Made by a program: the position numbers and the translations under genes. Shown here piece by piece: positions 32,952 to 40,628 of a stretch of 64,000 nt of DNA. A model generated the notes under the pieces. It saw nothing but the letters and a program-made list of their open reading frames with translations, ran no database searches and had not been told where the DNA came from. The DNA is from an uncultured Flavobacterium sp. (lineage in GTDB: Bacteria > Bacteroidota > Bacteroidia > Flavobacteriales > Flavobacteriaceae): assembly GCF_946220915.1 (NCBI RefSeq), contig NZ_CAMIHH010000001.1, forward strand, positions 28,158 through 92,157, written 5' to 3'. Within the stretch, counting starts at the first letter, position 1. Every line of letters starts with the position of its first letter.

Positions 32952-34814
32952 ATGGCACATTATCTAATAATATCATCAATAAGCATGGCGGTATTGCTTG
33001 TACTGTACCACCTGCTCTTCGAAAAGGAAAAAATGCACCGATTCAACAGGTTTTACCTGCTGGGAGCCGTGATCTTTTCTCTGATGCTGCCTTTTATAAG
33101 CATCGAACTTCCGGAATATGTTGAAATACCTGCCCCTGGGCCGGTAGCTCAAAGTGTAATAGGTACCGCTATCCATAAGACAGGGCAAATTACGCCTCCT
33201 GACCCCACGCCAGCCAAAGTTCCTGCGGCCAGCTACCTGCCTCTACTGGCCTTTGGGCTGTATGGGCTTACTACAGGAACGCTTGCAATGCGGTTTGGGT
33301 GGAACGTAGTGCGCTTTTTCCGTCTCAGGTCAAAAAGCACTACCGTGCCTTACAAAGGCGCTACGCTTGTGTTGCTCGAAGAGGTGACACTGCCGTATAC
33401 TTTTATGGACGCTATTTACCTGAACCGGGAAGAGTACGAAAACCGCTCCATTGAGCCCGAAATGTTTACTCACGAGCTTGCCCATGTATACCAACGCCAT
33501 ACATTAGACATACTGTTCATCGAAATGATCCGTACGGTAATGTGGTTTAACCCGCTCCTGTATCTTTATAAAAAAGCGATGCGGCTCAACCACGAGTTCC
33601 TGGCCGACGAGAGTACCATAAACCAGCACCTTAACATTCCAACCTATCAAAAACTGCTGTTGGGCAAATCCTGCCAAGCCACGGTATTTGCCCTTGCCAG
33701 CAGCATCAACTTCGGCACAACCAAAAAAAGATTTATAATGATGACAAAAACCACCAACAAAACCAAAGGCATGCTGCTGAAACTCTCAGTAATGCCGGTA
33801 CTTGCAATTTTAACTTATGCACTTGCAACGCAAACGGTAATTTATGCTAAAACAGCCCCGGACAGCCAGCCCGTAGTGATAAGTGAAAAATCCATTGATA
33901 TCATCAGTGAAGTGCTTGCCGATGAAAAACTGCCGGGACAGAATGAAAAACCGATTGGCGTATTGATAGATAGCGCTTCGGCCCGCCGCGATGAATATTA
34001 CAAAGGCGTACGGGTCATAATTGATGATAACAGCCGTAACCTGCTTATCGACAAGCCGTATGAAATGCTGGATGAAGCGCAAAAGGAACTTTATCTGGCA
34101 GAAGCGCCGCCGAAAAAGAAAAAATCGGAGATGTCTAAGGCCGATTTTGATTTCTATCTGTCCCAGGAAGATGCCCTATACTACATTGATGGTAAAAAAA
34201 CGGATGCTGCTGCTGTGAAAAAGCATAGTCCCAAAGATTTTGCAACCCATAGGTTTTCGATGTCGTTTGCAGACGGTGTAAAGCTAATGCAGGTGTTTTT
34301 TTACTTGCCTGATTACTTTGAAAAGCATATACGCCATTCGCAGGACAGGTATCCTGATAAAGTATATAAAGTTACGATACTGGCTAAAGCGCTTGATTAT
34401 GCGGAATCACGCAATAGGGCGGTCAACCCCCCGAACAACGGCATGACCGACCTTGACCTGGCGAGGGAGCGCCTGAGAAAAGAACGCAGTACGGAAAGCT
34501 ATTCCTATCAGGAATTCGTAAAGACAGATAACCAGGCGCAAGGGCCTAAATTTCCGGGAGGGAGTGATAAGTTCCAAAAATATTTTGAAGATAATTTTAC
34601 TATGAAAGACAGAGTTGGCGAAAAGCCATTATTTATAACCATGTCGATAAACACAGATGGATCAGTATCTGAAGTAACAGTAAGGGATGCAGCCCCCGAA
34701 ATAGCCAGTGAAATAAAAAGGGTGCTTGAAAATTCGCCGAAATGGATTCCCGCGCAACAAAACGGGCAGCCATTAAAAATGGGCTATACGATCAATTACC
34801 CTGAAAAGCGTTAA
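32952..34814 (+). CDS. M56 family (BlaR1-like) membrane metallopeptidase with TonB-like C-terminus, copy 2
   Basis: The 620-residue protein shares with copy 1 the N-terminus (ISMAVLLVLYHLLFEKEKMHRFNRFYLL), the HELAH zinc motif (His174-Glu175-His178), HTLDILFIEMIRTVMWFNPLLYLYKKA, NHEFLADES and the FIMMTKTTNKTKGMLLKLS helix boundary, and ends in a TonB-like domain (GPKFPGGSDKFQKYFEDNF...ITMSINTDGSVSEVTVRDA). The middle periplasmic region is more diverged, with a shared motif RRDEYYKGVRVIIDDNSRNLLIDKPYE, consistent with different ligands or partners. Begins 9 bp after copy 1; last gene of the operon. Confidence 0.9.
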   Translation: MAHYLIISSISMAVLLVLYHLLFEKEKMHRFNRFYLLGAVIFSLMLPFISIELPEYVEIPAPGPVAQSVIGTAIHKTGQITPPDPTPAKVPAASYLPLLAFGLYGLTTGTLAMRFGWNVVRFFRLRSKSTTVPYKGATLVLLEEVTLPYTFMDAIYLNREEYENRSIEPEMFTHELAHVYQRHTLDILFIEMIRTVMWFNPLLYLYKKAMRLNHEFLADESTINQHLNIPTYQKLLLGKSCQATVFALASSINFGTTKKRFIMMTKTTNKTKGMLLKLSVMPVLAILTYALATQTVIYAKTAPDSQPVVISEKSIDIISEVLADEKLPGQNEKPIGVLIDSASARRDEYYKGVRVIIDDNSRNLLIDKPYEMLDEAQKELYLAEAPPKKKKSEMSKADFDFYLSQEDALYYIDGKKTDAAAVKKHSPKDFATHRFSMSFADGVKLMQVFFYLPDYFEKHIRHSQDRYPDKVYKVTILAKALDYAESRNRAVNPPNNGMTDLDLARERLRKERSTESYSYQEFVKTDNQAQGPKFPGGSDKFQKYFEDNFTMKDRVGEKPLFITMSINTDGSVSEVTVRDAAPEIASEIKRVLENSPKWIPAQQNGQPLKMGYTINYPEKR

Positions 34815-34842
34815 CACAATTAATTTAGGTTAAGTTGAAGAG

Positions 34843-34868
34843 TCCGCCCTCCGGGGTGGATTTTTTGC
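34843..34868 (+). terminator. Terminator of the BlaI-M56-M56 operon
   Basis: TCCGCCC / GGGTGGA stem (one G-U pair) followed by six T residues. All 26 bases recur identically at 36401-36426, on the other side of the RCC1 gene. Confidence 0.8.
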
Positions 34869-34873
34869 GCTTT

Positions 34874-34897
34874 AAAATACCCGTTAATGGGTATTTT
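34874..34897. terminator. Second hairpin between M56 and RCC1 genes
   Basis: 9-bp perfect stem AAAATACCC / GGGTATTTT with a 6-nt loop, flanked by A/T tracts on both sides, so it could act in either direction. The remaining ~118 bp up to the RCC1 gene are AT-rich without a clear TAnnTTTG element. Confidence 0.6.
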
Positions 34898-35015
34898 TAA
34901 ATTGTAGTAAACGCTATATTTTAGCCTATAAAGTTTATTATTAATGTCTTACTGTATGTCTATGCAGCTGATTAAGATGTAGCCAAATCCAAAGCTGAAA
35001 TTTAATTTTTTAAAT

Positions 35016-36365
35016 ATGAATAGATTAATATTATTACTTATTTCAATGAGCTGTACCATTGTTTCAGCACAATGCTTTGAAAAAGTTGCATCAGGCTTTG
35101 ATCATAATCTCGCTATAAAGCAGGATGGGACATTGTGGTCTTGGGGAAGTAACGATGCTTATCAATTGGGCGATCCTTCCATTGAAGGTAGCGACTATCC
35201 CATGCAGATCCACTCTTCAGGATGGACGGATATTGCAGGTGGAGCAAATCATTCACTTGGCATAAAAGACGGGAAGCTCTACTCATGGGGTAACGACCAG
35301 TACGAGCAATTAGGCAATGGAAGCAATGTAGGGCAACACTATCCTCAACAAATAGGTGCCGACACAAACTGGAAACAGGTAACTGCAGGTATGTGGCATA
35401 GTGCCGCAATTAAAACTGATGGCACTTTATGGACTTGGGGTTCAAATTGGTATGGATCGTTGGGACTTGGATGGGATGTTACTTATGAAGCACCAGCTCC
35501 GCAGCAGGTAGGAACAGATACAAACTGGAAGTATGTGTCGGGTACTTATACGCACTGCGTAGCGGTCAAAACTGATGGCACACTATGGGCTTGGGGAAAT
35601 GCACAGGGTGTAGGGGGTAATTCCGGCTTAGGTAGCAGCCCTGTACAGGCAGACGGAAACAATTGGAAAATAGCCGAAGCAGGGCAAAATTTCATAGTAG
35701 CTATTAAAAATGATGGTACACTTTGGGTGTGGGGCGGTCTTTTTGGTACCAATACATTTTCTCAAGTTGGCTTTGCTACAGATTGGGCTACAATATCTGT
35801 CAATAAAGGTTCAACTAATCAAGGATACAACAGGTATTTTTTATTAACCACAACAAACGGTAAATTATATTCTTGGGGATCAGATAACTATGAACAACTT
35901 GGCAATGGTCCTGGTATACAGGACAATTCGGTTCCAACGCAAATAGGTACAGACATGACCTGGACTAGCACTACGGCCACAACATGGGGGTCATTCGCAA
36001 TAAAGGCTGACGGAACATTTTGGGTGTGGGGCAGGACCTGTATGGATTTAAATGATAATTGTGCTAGTAATACTCCAGTAGCTTTACCTGTACAATACAG
36101 CTGTTCTGTTCTTTCAGTAAATGATGACCATCAGGGAAAACGATTTCTGATTTATCCTAATCCGGTAAAAGCTATTCTAAATTTAGACTTAAATAATGAT
36201 ATTGTAATTGATGAAATTACAATTACCGATATCACTGGCAAGTCTGTGATAGAGCATTTAAAAAATTCAAGACAAATAAATGTAGAATGTCTAACACAAG
36301 GTGTGTATTTTATAAAAGTACATGCAGGTGAGAAAGAGTGGCGGCAGAAATTCATTAAGAATTAA
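35016..36365 (+). CDS. RCC1-repeat protein with T9SS type A sorting domain
   Basis: The 449-residue protein has a signal peptide (MNRLILLLISMSCTIVSAQ), then an RCC1/BLIP-type beta-propeller (about residues 20-365) with about seven blades marked by LAIKQDGTLWSWGSN, LGIKDGKLYSWGND, AAIKTDGTLWTWGSN, VAVKTDGTLWAWG and similar. The C-terminus (about 372-449) is a T9SS type A sorting domain: FLIYPNPVKAILNLDL, ITITDITGKSV and LTQGVYFIKVHAGEKEWRQKFIKN. A secreted or surface protein of unknown ligand. The gene is visibly more AT-rich in codon choice than its neighbours and is bracketed by two identical terminators, which may mean recent acquisition. Confidence 0.9.
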   Translation: MNRLILLLISMSCTIVSAQCFEKVASGFDHNLAIKQDGTLWSWGSNDAYQLGDPSIEGSDYPMQIHSSGWTDIAGGANHSLGIKDGKLYSWGNDQYEQLGNGSNVGQHYPQQIGADTNWKQVTAGMWHSAAIKTDGTLWTWGSNWYGSLGLGWDVTYEAPAPQQVGTDTNWKYVSGTYTHCVAVKTDGTLWAWGNAQGVGGNSGLGSSPVQADGNNWKIAEAGQNFIVAIKNDGTLWVWGGLFGTNTFSQVGFATDWATISVNKGSTNQGYNRYFLLTTTNGKLYSWGSDNYEQLGNGPGIQDNSVPTQIGTDMTWTSTTATTWGSFAIKADGTFWVWGRTCMDLNDNCASNTPVALPVQYSCSVLSVNDDHQGKRFLIYPNPVKAILNLDLNNDIVIDEITITDITGKSVIEHLKNSRQINVECLTQGVYFIKVHAGEKEWRQKFIKN

Positions 36366-36400
36366 TTACTTTGCCATTCATCATGTAGCAAGTTCTAAAA

Positions 36401-36426
36401 TCCGCCCTCCGGGGTGGATTTTTTGC
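36401..36426 (+). terminator. Terminator after the RCC1 gene, identical to 34843-34868
   Basis: Same 26-bp sequence as the terminator upstream of the RCC1 gene, including stem, loop and T-run. Confidence 0.8.
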
Positions 36427-36476
36427 TATTATGCAAAACATACTACCTGATTATAACAATTTGATGAAAAACACGT

Positions 36477-36484
36477 TACATTTG
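36477..36484 (+). promoter_or_regulatory. -7 element of the DUF4407 gene
   Basis: TACATTTG (TAnnTTTG), 35 nt before the ATG. The nearest TTTG is only 13 nt upstream. Confidence 0.45.
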
Positions 36485-36519
36485 TAAAATCAATCATCAT
36501 CAAAAAACAAAAAACAATC

Positions 36520-37620
36520 ATGGTACAGCAATTCTTCATTACCTGTTCGGGGGCCGATAAAGACCTCGTTTACAGTTGCTCCAACGGTGAGCAAAATAAA
36601 TATGCCGGTATTGGCGCTACTGTTTTCTTTACGGCGCTCATGGCGTGGATGGCAGCAGGATATGCACTCTACACCGTTTTTGACAATGCATGGATGGCTG
36701 CATTTTTCGGGTTCATCTGGGGGTTGCTCATATTCAATCTCGACCGGTATATCGTATCAACAATCCGCAAGCGCAACCGTTTTGGCCAGGAAATGCTCCA
36801 GGCCATGCCTCGCATAATACTGGCCATGATCATCGCTATAGTGATATCTAAGCCTTTAGAGATTAAGATATTTCAAAAGGAGATCGATACTGTACTGCTT
36901 AAAGAAAAGAACGAAATGGCGCTTGCCAACAAAAAGCAGGTGGCAAGTTATTTTCAGGGCGACCTCGACAAAAATAAGGCGGAGACCGATAGCCTGAAGT
37001 CGGCCATTACTAAGAAGGAAAAGGAAGTCAATGCCTTATACAGTACTTACATTACTGAAGCCGAAGGCACTAAAGGGACGATGAAATTGGGTAAGGGTCC
37101 GGTGTATGCAGAGAAGCGCGATAAACATGATGCAGCGCTGAAAGAGCTGGAAGCATTGCGTAAAACCAATAACGATAAAATTGCAGCAAAAGAGAAAGAA
37201 GGCACTGCCCTCCAAGCTAACCTTGATAAAAAAGTAAATGCTTCCGAACCCATAATTGACAATTTCGACGGGCTGATGGCCCGGATTAATGCACTTAGTA
37301 AGCTGCCGTGGCTGCCATCTTTCTTTATCATGCTGCTGTTCCTGGCTATCGAGACTTCTCCAATCATTGCCAAGCTGCTTTCGCCAAAAGGGGAATACGA
37401 CTTTAAGCTGGAGGATGCCGAGATGGCCGTGAAGACCAACCTTGACCAAAACAATTACCAGCGGGAACTATTGAAAGCTACCGATGCGGGTATCTACGAT
37501 GACGTGTACGCCGAAATACGCAATGACCGCGAACTTTACAACTACAAGAAAAACAAGGCCATTGAAATGCTCGAAATGCAGGCGGATAAATTTGCTGAAA
37601 AGCAGAAAGGGGTAATGTAG
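36520..37620 (+). CDS. DUF4407 domain membrane protein
   Basis: The 366-residue protein has an N-terminal membrane region with helices at about 30-48, 52-72 and 90-110 (YAGIGATVFFTALMAWMAAGYALY; FIWGLLIFNLDRYIVSTIRKRNR; IILAMIIAIVISKPLE), a long coiled coil (about 120-235, KNKAETDSLKSAITKKEKEVNALY), another helix (about 262-282, WLPSFFIMLLFLAIETSPIIAKLL) and a charged C-terminal coil. The start MVQQFFITCSGADKDLVYSCSNGE and NLDRYIVS are typical of DUF4407. Function is not known; it is found widely in Bacteroidota. Monocistronic. Confidence 0.85.
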   Translation: MVQQFFITCSGADKDLVYSCSNGEQNKYAGIGATVFFTALMAWMAAGYALYTVFDNAWMAAFFGFIWGLLIFNLDRYIVSTIRKRNRFGQEMLQAMPRIILAMIIAIVISKPLEIKIFQKEIDTVLLKEKNEMALANKKQVASYFQGDLDKNKAETDSLKSAITKKEKEVNALYSTYITEAEGTKGTMKLGKGPVYAEKRDKHDAALKELEALRKTNNDKIAAKEKEGTALQANLDKKVNASEPIIDNFDGLMARINALSKLPWLPSFFIMLLFLAIETSPIIAKLLSPKGEYDFKLEDAEMAVKTNLDQNNYQRELLKATDAGIYDDVYAEIRNDRELYNYKKNKAIEMLEMQADKFAEKQKGVM

Positions 37621-37639
37621 TGTTCATATTGAGTCGAAA

Positions 37640-37690
37640 GTCTGACGAATGTGATTTTGTGTCATTTCAACGGCAGGAGAAATTCCAAGC
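37640..37690. repeat. Possible interspersed repeat (TGTCATTTCAACG type)
   Basis: The stretch with GTCATTTCAACGGCAGGAGA resembles short intergenic repeats common in Flavobacteria. Only one copy is in this window, so the call rests on memory of other genomes. Confidence 0.3.
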
Positions 37691-37711
37691 CTGAATAAAT
37701 CATTTTTTTTA

Positions 37712-37829
37712 ACACACCCCTAACCCCTCTCAAGAGGGGAACAGCTACACTCATGCCGAATTGGACAGTGTGTAATGCCTGAGTAAGCACATCGGAGTGT
37801 TCCCCTCTTGAGAGGGGTTAGGGGTGTGT
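37712..37829. repeat. Interspersed palindromic repeat, copy B: 32-bp perfect inverted repeat
   Basis: Left arm 37712-37743 and right arm 37798-37829 are perfect reverse complements over 32 bp (each contains ACCCCTCTCAAGAGGGGAACA); the spacer is 54 bp and itself begins GCTACACTCA and holds TGAGTA. Each arm is a copy of the family core in opposite orientation, so this is a head-to-head pair. There is no coding capacity. As RNA it would form a very stable hairpin between the DUF4407 and holin genes. Confidence 0.85.
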
Positions 37830-37914
37830 CATTTTGGATCCACTTCTAAAATTTCCATAAAACCCTACTGCATTCACAAGGGTTTTCGTATTTTTACAGT
37901 AATCCTTTACAATA

Positions 37915-38265
37915 ATGAAAACACTCATCAATATATTCTTTACTACAGTCTTCGTGCTAATATTGTCGCACCTGTTGCCCGGCATCAGGGTCCCTAATTT
38001 CATGACGGCGTTGCTCGTGGCGCTTGTGCTGGGGCTGCTCAATATCTTTGTAAAGCCTTTGCTGGTGTTGTTTACGCTTCCGGCAACGATATTTACGCTT
38101 GGACTGTTCCTGCTGGTCATAAACGCGGTCATTATCCTGTTGTGCGCCGAGCTTGTACCCGGGTTTGCAGTTAGCGGTTTCTGGACGGCGCTGCTGTTTA
38201 GTGTAGTGCTTTCGCTATGCCAGTCACTGGTATCGGGCATGATGAGGGAGGAAAAAAGATCATGA
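37915..38265 (+). CDS. Phage holin family (holin 4-2 like) small membrane protein
   Basis: The 116-residue protein has four hydrophobic helices (about 4-22, 29-47, 53-75, 85-108): MKTLINIFFTTVFVLILSHLLPGI, FMTALLVALVLGLLNIFVKPLLV, ATIFTLGLFLLVINAVIILL, GFWTALLFSVVLSLCQSLV. This is the Phage_holin_4_2/YvlD pattern, common as a chromosomal gene in bacteria without any phage context. No lysis genes are nearby, so it is not evidence of a prophage. Function unknown. Confidence 0.88.
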   Translation: MKTLINIFFTTVFVLILSHLLPGIRVPNFMTALLVALVLGLLNIFVKPLLVLFTLPATIFTLGLFLLVINAVIILLCAELVPGFAVSGFWTALLFSVVLSLCQSLVSGMMREEKRS

Positions 38266-38385
38266 ATTGCAGCATTTATTGCACATCCTGCATGGGCGAT
38301 TTTGGGTAAAAAAAGTATCCCTGTCGCTCTCTGGGCGAACATTCCGTTTATATTTTCAGGCTCCTGGAATCAATATTTTAAAAAC

Positions 38386-38416
38386 TTGTGCAGGTTGTAA
38401 AAAAACAATAATTTTG
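38386..38416 (+). promoter_or_regulatory. Promoter of tig
   Basis: TTG at 38386-38388 and TAATTTTG at 38409-38416 with 20-nt spacing; leader of about 31 nt. Confidence 0.6.
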
Positions 38417-38451
38417 CAACCCAATATTTGAAGGTATAAACACATAGTAGA

Positions 38452-39777
38452 ATGAATATTACAAGAGAGAATAAAGATGCACTAAATGCGGTAGTTACCG
38501 TATCGGTTTCAAAAGACGACTACAGGCAAAAAGTAGATAAAGTACTGCAGGATTACAGGAAAAATGCTTCCATACCCGGATTCAGGAAGGGTGCTGTGCC
38601 CATGAGCCTTATCCAGAAACAATATGGCAAGGCCGTACTGCTTGAAGAAGTGAACAAACTGCTTCAATCATCCCTCAACGACTACCTTGCTGCTGAAAAG
38701 CTCGACATACTTGGTAACCCGCTTCCGAAAGTAACGGAAGATTTCAACTGGGATGCCGATGATTTCTCTTTTGAATTCGAGCTTGGCCTTGCCCCTGAAT
38801 TTTCTGTCGACCTGGGCGCTGCAACCAAAGTGGTTAAGTACAACATCATTGCCGACGATCAAATGCTTGATGAGCAGGTAGAACGCATCCAGAAGCAGTA
38901 CGGCAAGCTTGTGTCTAAAGATACGGTTGAAGAAGGCGACGACATCGTGGGTACTTTTACCAACGAAGAAAAAGGCATCGAAAACAGGACAACCATCACA
39001 ACGGAGATATTTAAAGATAAGAAGGCAGCGAAGAAATTCACCGGCAAAAAAGTGGGCGATGTGGTGACCATTGGTACCAAAGGCCTTTTTGATGACGACC
39101 ACAAGCTGATGGATTACCTTGCAGTAGGCCACGACGACGTGCACGGCCTTGATGTTGAGGTAAGCTTCACTATCGAAGAAATCAACACCCACGAGAAAAC
39201 TGAACTGAACCAGGAACTTTTCGATAAGCTTTTTGGTGAAGGTGTTGTATCATCTGTAGAAGAACTTAAAGGTAAGATCAAGGAAGATGCCGAGCAGCAG
39301 TTTGCACAGCAGGCCGACCAGAAATTCCTTAACGATGTTACCGGGTCGCTTATCGAAAATACTAAATTCGAACTTCCGGATGAATTCCTTGTTAAATGGC
39401 TCCAGACGGCAGGTGAACAGTCACTTACGCCTGAGCAGGCCGAAGAAGAGTTCAAAAAGTCGGAGAACGGCCTTCGTTACCAGCTGATCGAAGGTAAGGT
39501 AATGACGGAAAACAACCTCCAGCTTTCATTTGAGGACCTTAAAGCCTACACATCGGATGTGATTAAAAAACAGATGGCACAGTTTGGCCAGCTGAACCCC
39601 ACTGATGCCGATGTAGATGGCATAGTGGCAAGGGTGCTTTCGAACAAGGATGAAGTGAAGCGTCTTTCTGAACAGGTAATGAGCGAAAAAATGCTTAACC
39701 TGTTTAAGGAAAAAGTAAAATATGATACAAAAGAAGTTACCTATCAGGACTTTGTTAAAGAAATGTACGGGGAATAA
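38452..39777 (+). CDS. tig: Trigger factor
   Basis: The 441-residue ribosome-associated chaperone begins with the ribosome-binding domain (about 1-115; the signature near residue 45 reads PGFRKGAVPMSLIQKQYG, matching the GFRxGxxP motif of the family), a PPIase-like insert (about 150-235, EEGDDIVGTFTNEEKGIENRT; GKKVGDVVTIG) that is diverged from classical FKBP as usual in Bacteroidota, and a helical C-terminal domain. It folds nascent chains leaving the ribosome. It precedes clpP and clpX, the conserved order tig-clpP-clpX, although a terminator separates it from clpP. Confidence 0.95.
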   Translation: MNITRENKDALNAVVTVSVSKDDYRQKVDKVLQDYRKNASIPGFRKGAVPMSLIQKQYGKAVLLEEVNKLLQSSLNDYLAAEKLDILGNPLPKVTEDFNWDADDFSFEFELGLAPEFSVDLGAATKVVKYNIIADDQMLDEQVERIQKQYGKLVSKDTVEEGDDIVGTFTNEEKGIENRTTITTEIFKDKKAAKKFTGKKVGDVVTIGTKGLFDDDHKLMDYLAVGHDDVHGLDVEVSFTIEEINTHEKTELNQELFDKLFGEGVVSSVEELKGKIKEDAEQQFAQQADQKFLNDVTGSLIENTKFELPDEFLVKWLQTAGEQSLTPEQAEEEFKKSENGLRYQLIEGKVMTENNLQLSFEDLKAYTSDVIKKQMAQFGQLNPTDADVDGIVARVLSNKDEVKRLSEQVMSEKMLNLFKEKVKYDTKEVTYQDFVKEMYGE

Positions 39778-39794
39778 TTCTCGTGAAAAATAAG

Positions 39795-39802
39795 TATCTT
39801 TG
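39795..39802 (+). promoter_or_regulatory. -7 element for clpP, overlapping the tig terminator
   Basis: TATCTTTG (TAnnTTTG); the predicted start near 39807 falls in the left arm of the tig terminator hairpin. Leader of about 65 nt to the clpP ATG. Confidence 0.45.
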
Positions 39803-39833
39803 AACGTCAGGCCATAATGGGCTGACGTTTTTT
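39803..39833 (+). terminator. Terminator after tig
   Basis: AACGTCAG / CTGACGTT stem, 11-nt loop with further possible GC pairing, followed by TTTT. Confidence 0.75.
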
Positions 39834-39871
39834 CGTTTCTTTTAATAACTAAAAAAATTATTACACAAACT

Positions 39872-40555
39872 ATGGATTACGGTAAAGAATTCAGGAAATA
39901 TGCCACAAAGCACCACGGTGTGAATAACTTATATTATGACAAGATGATTGGCCGCGTTACGCCGATGAACCCAACGAACCTTACGCCCTACATCATGGAG
40001 GAGCGCCAGATGAACGTTGCGCAGATCGACGTATTTTCCCGCCTCATGATGGACAGGATTATTTTCCTTGGCACCGGCATTGACGACCAGGTAGCTAACA
40101 TTGTGCAGGCACAGCTTTTGTTCCTGGAGAGCACCGATGCTTCCAAGGACATCCAGATATACATCAATTCGCCGGGCGGCAGCGTTTATGCAGGGCTTGG
40201 TATGTATGACACCATGCAGTACATTAAGCCCGATGTGGCCACGATATGCACCGGCATGGCAGCATCTATGGGAGCAGTGTTGCTTTGCGCGGGAGCTGCC
40301 GGCAAGCGTTCGGCATTGCCGCATTCGAGGGTAATGATCCACCAGCCTTCGGGCGGTGCGCAGGGCGTGGCTACCGATATGGAGATCAACCTCCGTGAGA
40401 TGCTGAAGCTGAAGGAAGAACTGTATCATATCATTGCGAAGCATTCAGGCCAAAGCTACGATAAGGTACACAAAGACAGCGAAAGGGACTACTGGATGAA
40501 AGCCCCTGAAGCGAAGGAATATGGCATGGTTGATGAAGTATTGATTAGAGAATAA
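39872..40555 (+). CDS. clpP: ATP-dependent Clp protease proteolytic subunit
   Basis: The 227-residue serine protease forms the 14-mer chamber used with ClpX. Motifs: IYINSPGGSVYAGLGMYDTMQ, nucleophile Ser132 in GMAASMGAV and catalytic His157 in HSRVMIHQPSGG (25 residues apart, as in E. coli ClpP), and ERDYWMKAPEAKEYGMVDEV near the end. An N-terminal extension of about 35 residues compared with E. coli is usual in Flavobacteria. 73 bp upstream of clpX with a large hairpin between. Confidence 0.96.
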   Translation: MDYGKEFRKYATKHHGVNNLYYDKMIGRVTPMNPTNLTPYIMEERQMNVAQIDVFSRLMMDRIIFLGTGIDDQVANIVQAQLLFLESTDASKDIQIYINSPGGSVYAGLGMYDTMQYIKPDVATICTGMAASMGAVLLCAGAAGKRSALPHSRVMIHQPSGGAQGVATDMEINLREMLKLKEELYHIIAKHSGQSYDKVHKDSERDYWMKAPEAKEYGMVDEVLIRE

Positions 40556-40570
40556 GAAATAAAATTTTGA

Positions 40571-40618
40571 GCTTATCGCAACCTAAGGTGTTAAAAGTAC
40601 GTCTTAGGTTGTATAAGC
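40571..40618 (+). promoter_or_regulatory. Large hairpin between clpP and clpX
   Basis: Left arm 40571-40587 and right arm 40603-40618 pair as GCTTAT/ATAAGC and CAACCTAAG/CTTAGGTTG with one small bulge; loop 15 nt. No T-run follows (AAACTGACAG then ATG at 40629), so it looks like an mRNA processing or stability element, or a partial terminator, rather than a complete terminator. Confidence 0.6.
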
Positions 40619-40628
40619 AAACTGACAG

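Noticed and set aside
30766..34814. Beta-lactam resistance operon
   Set aside because: BlaI and BlaR1-like genes are present, but no beta-lactamase gene or penicillin-binding sensor domain is visible.
37712..37829. Insertion sequence ends
   Set aside because: The 54-bp spacer has no transposase and the arms match dispersed short repeats, so a non-autonomous repeat pair explains it better.
37915..38265. Prophage remnant suggested by the holin-like protein
   Set aside because: No endolysin, capsid, integrase or attachment-site signs nearby; this holin family is commonly chromosomal.
37818..38342. 174-codon frame opposite the holin-like gene
   Set aside because: The plus-strand frame encodes a clear four-helix membrane protein; the opposite frame has no recognisable features and runs into the repeat region.
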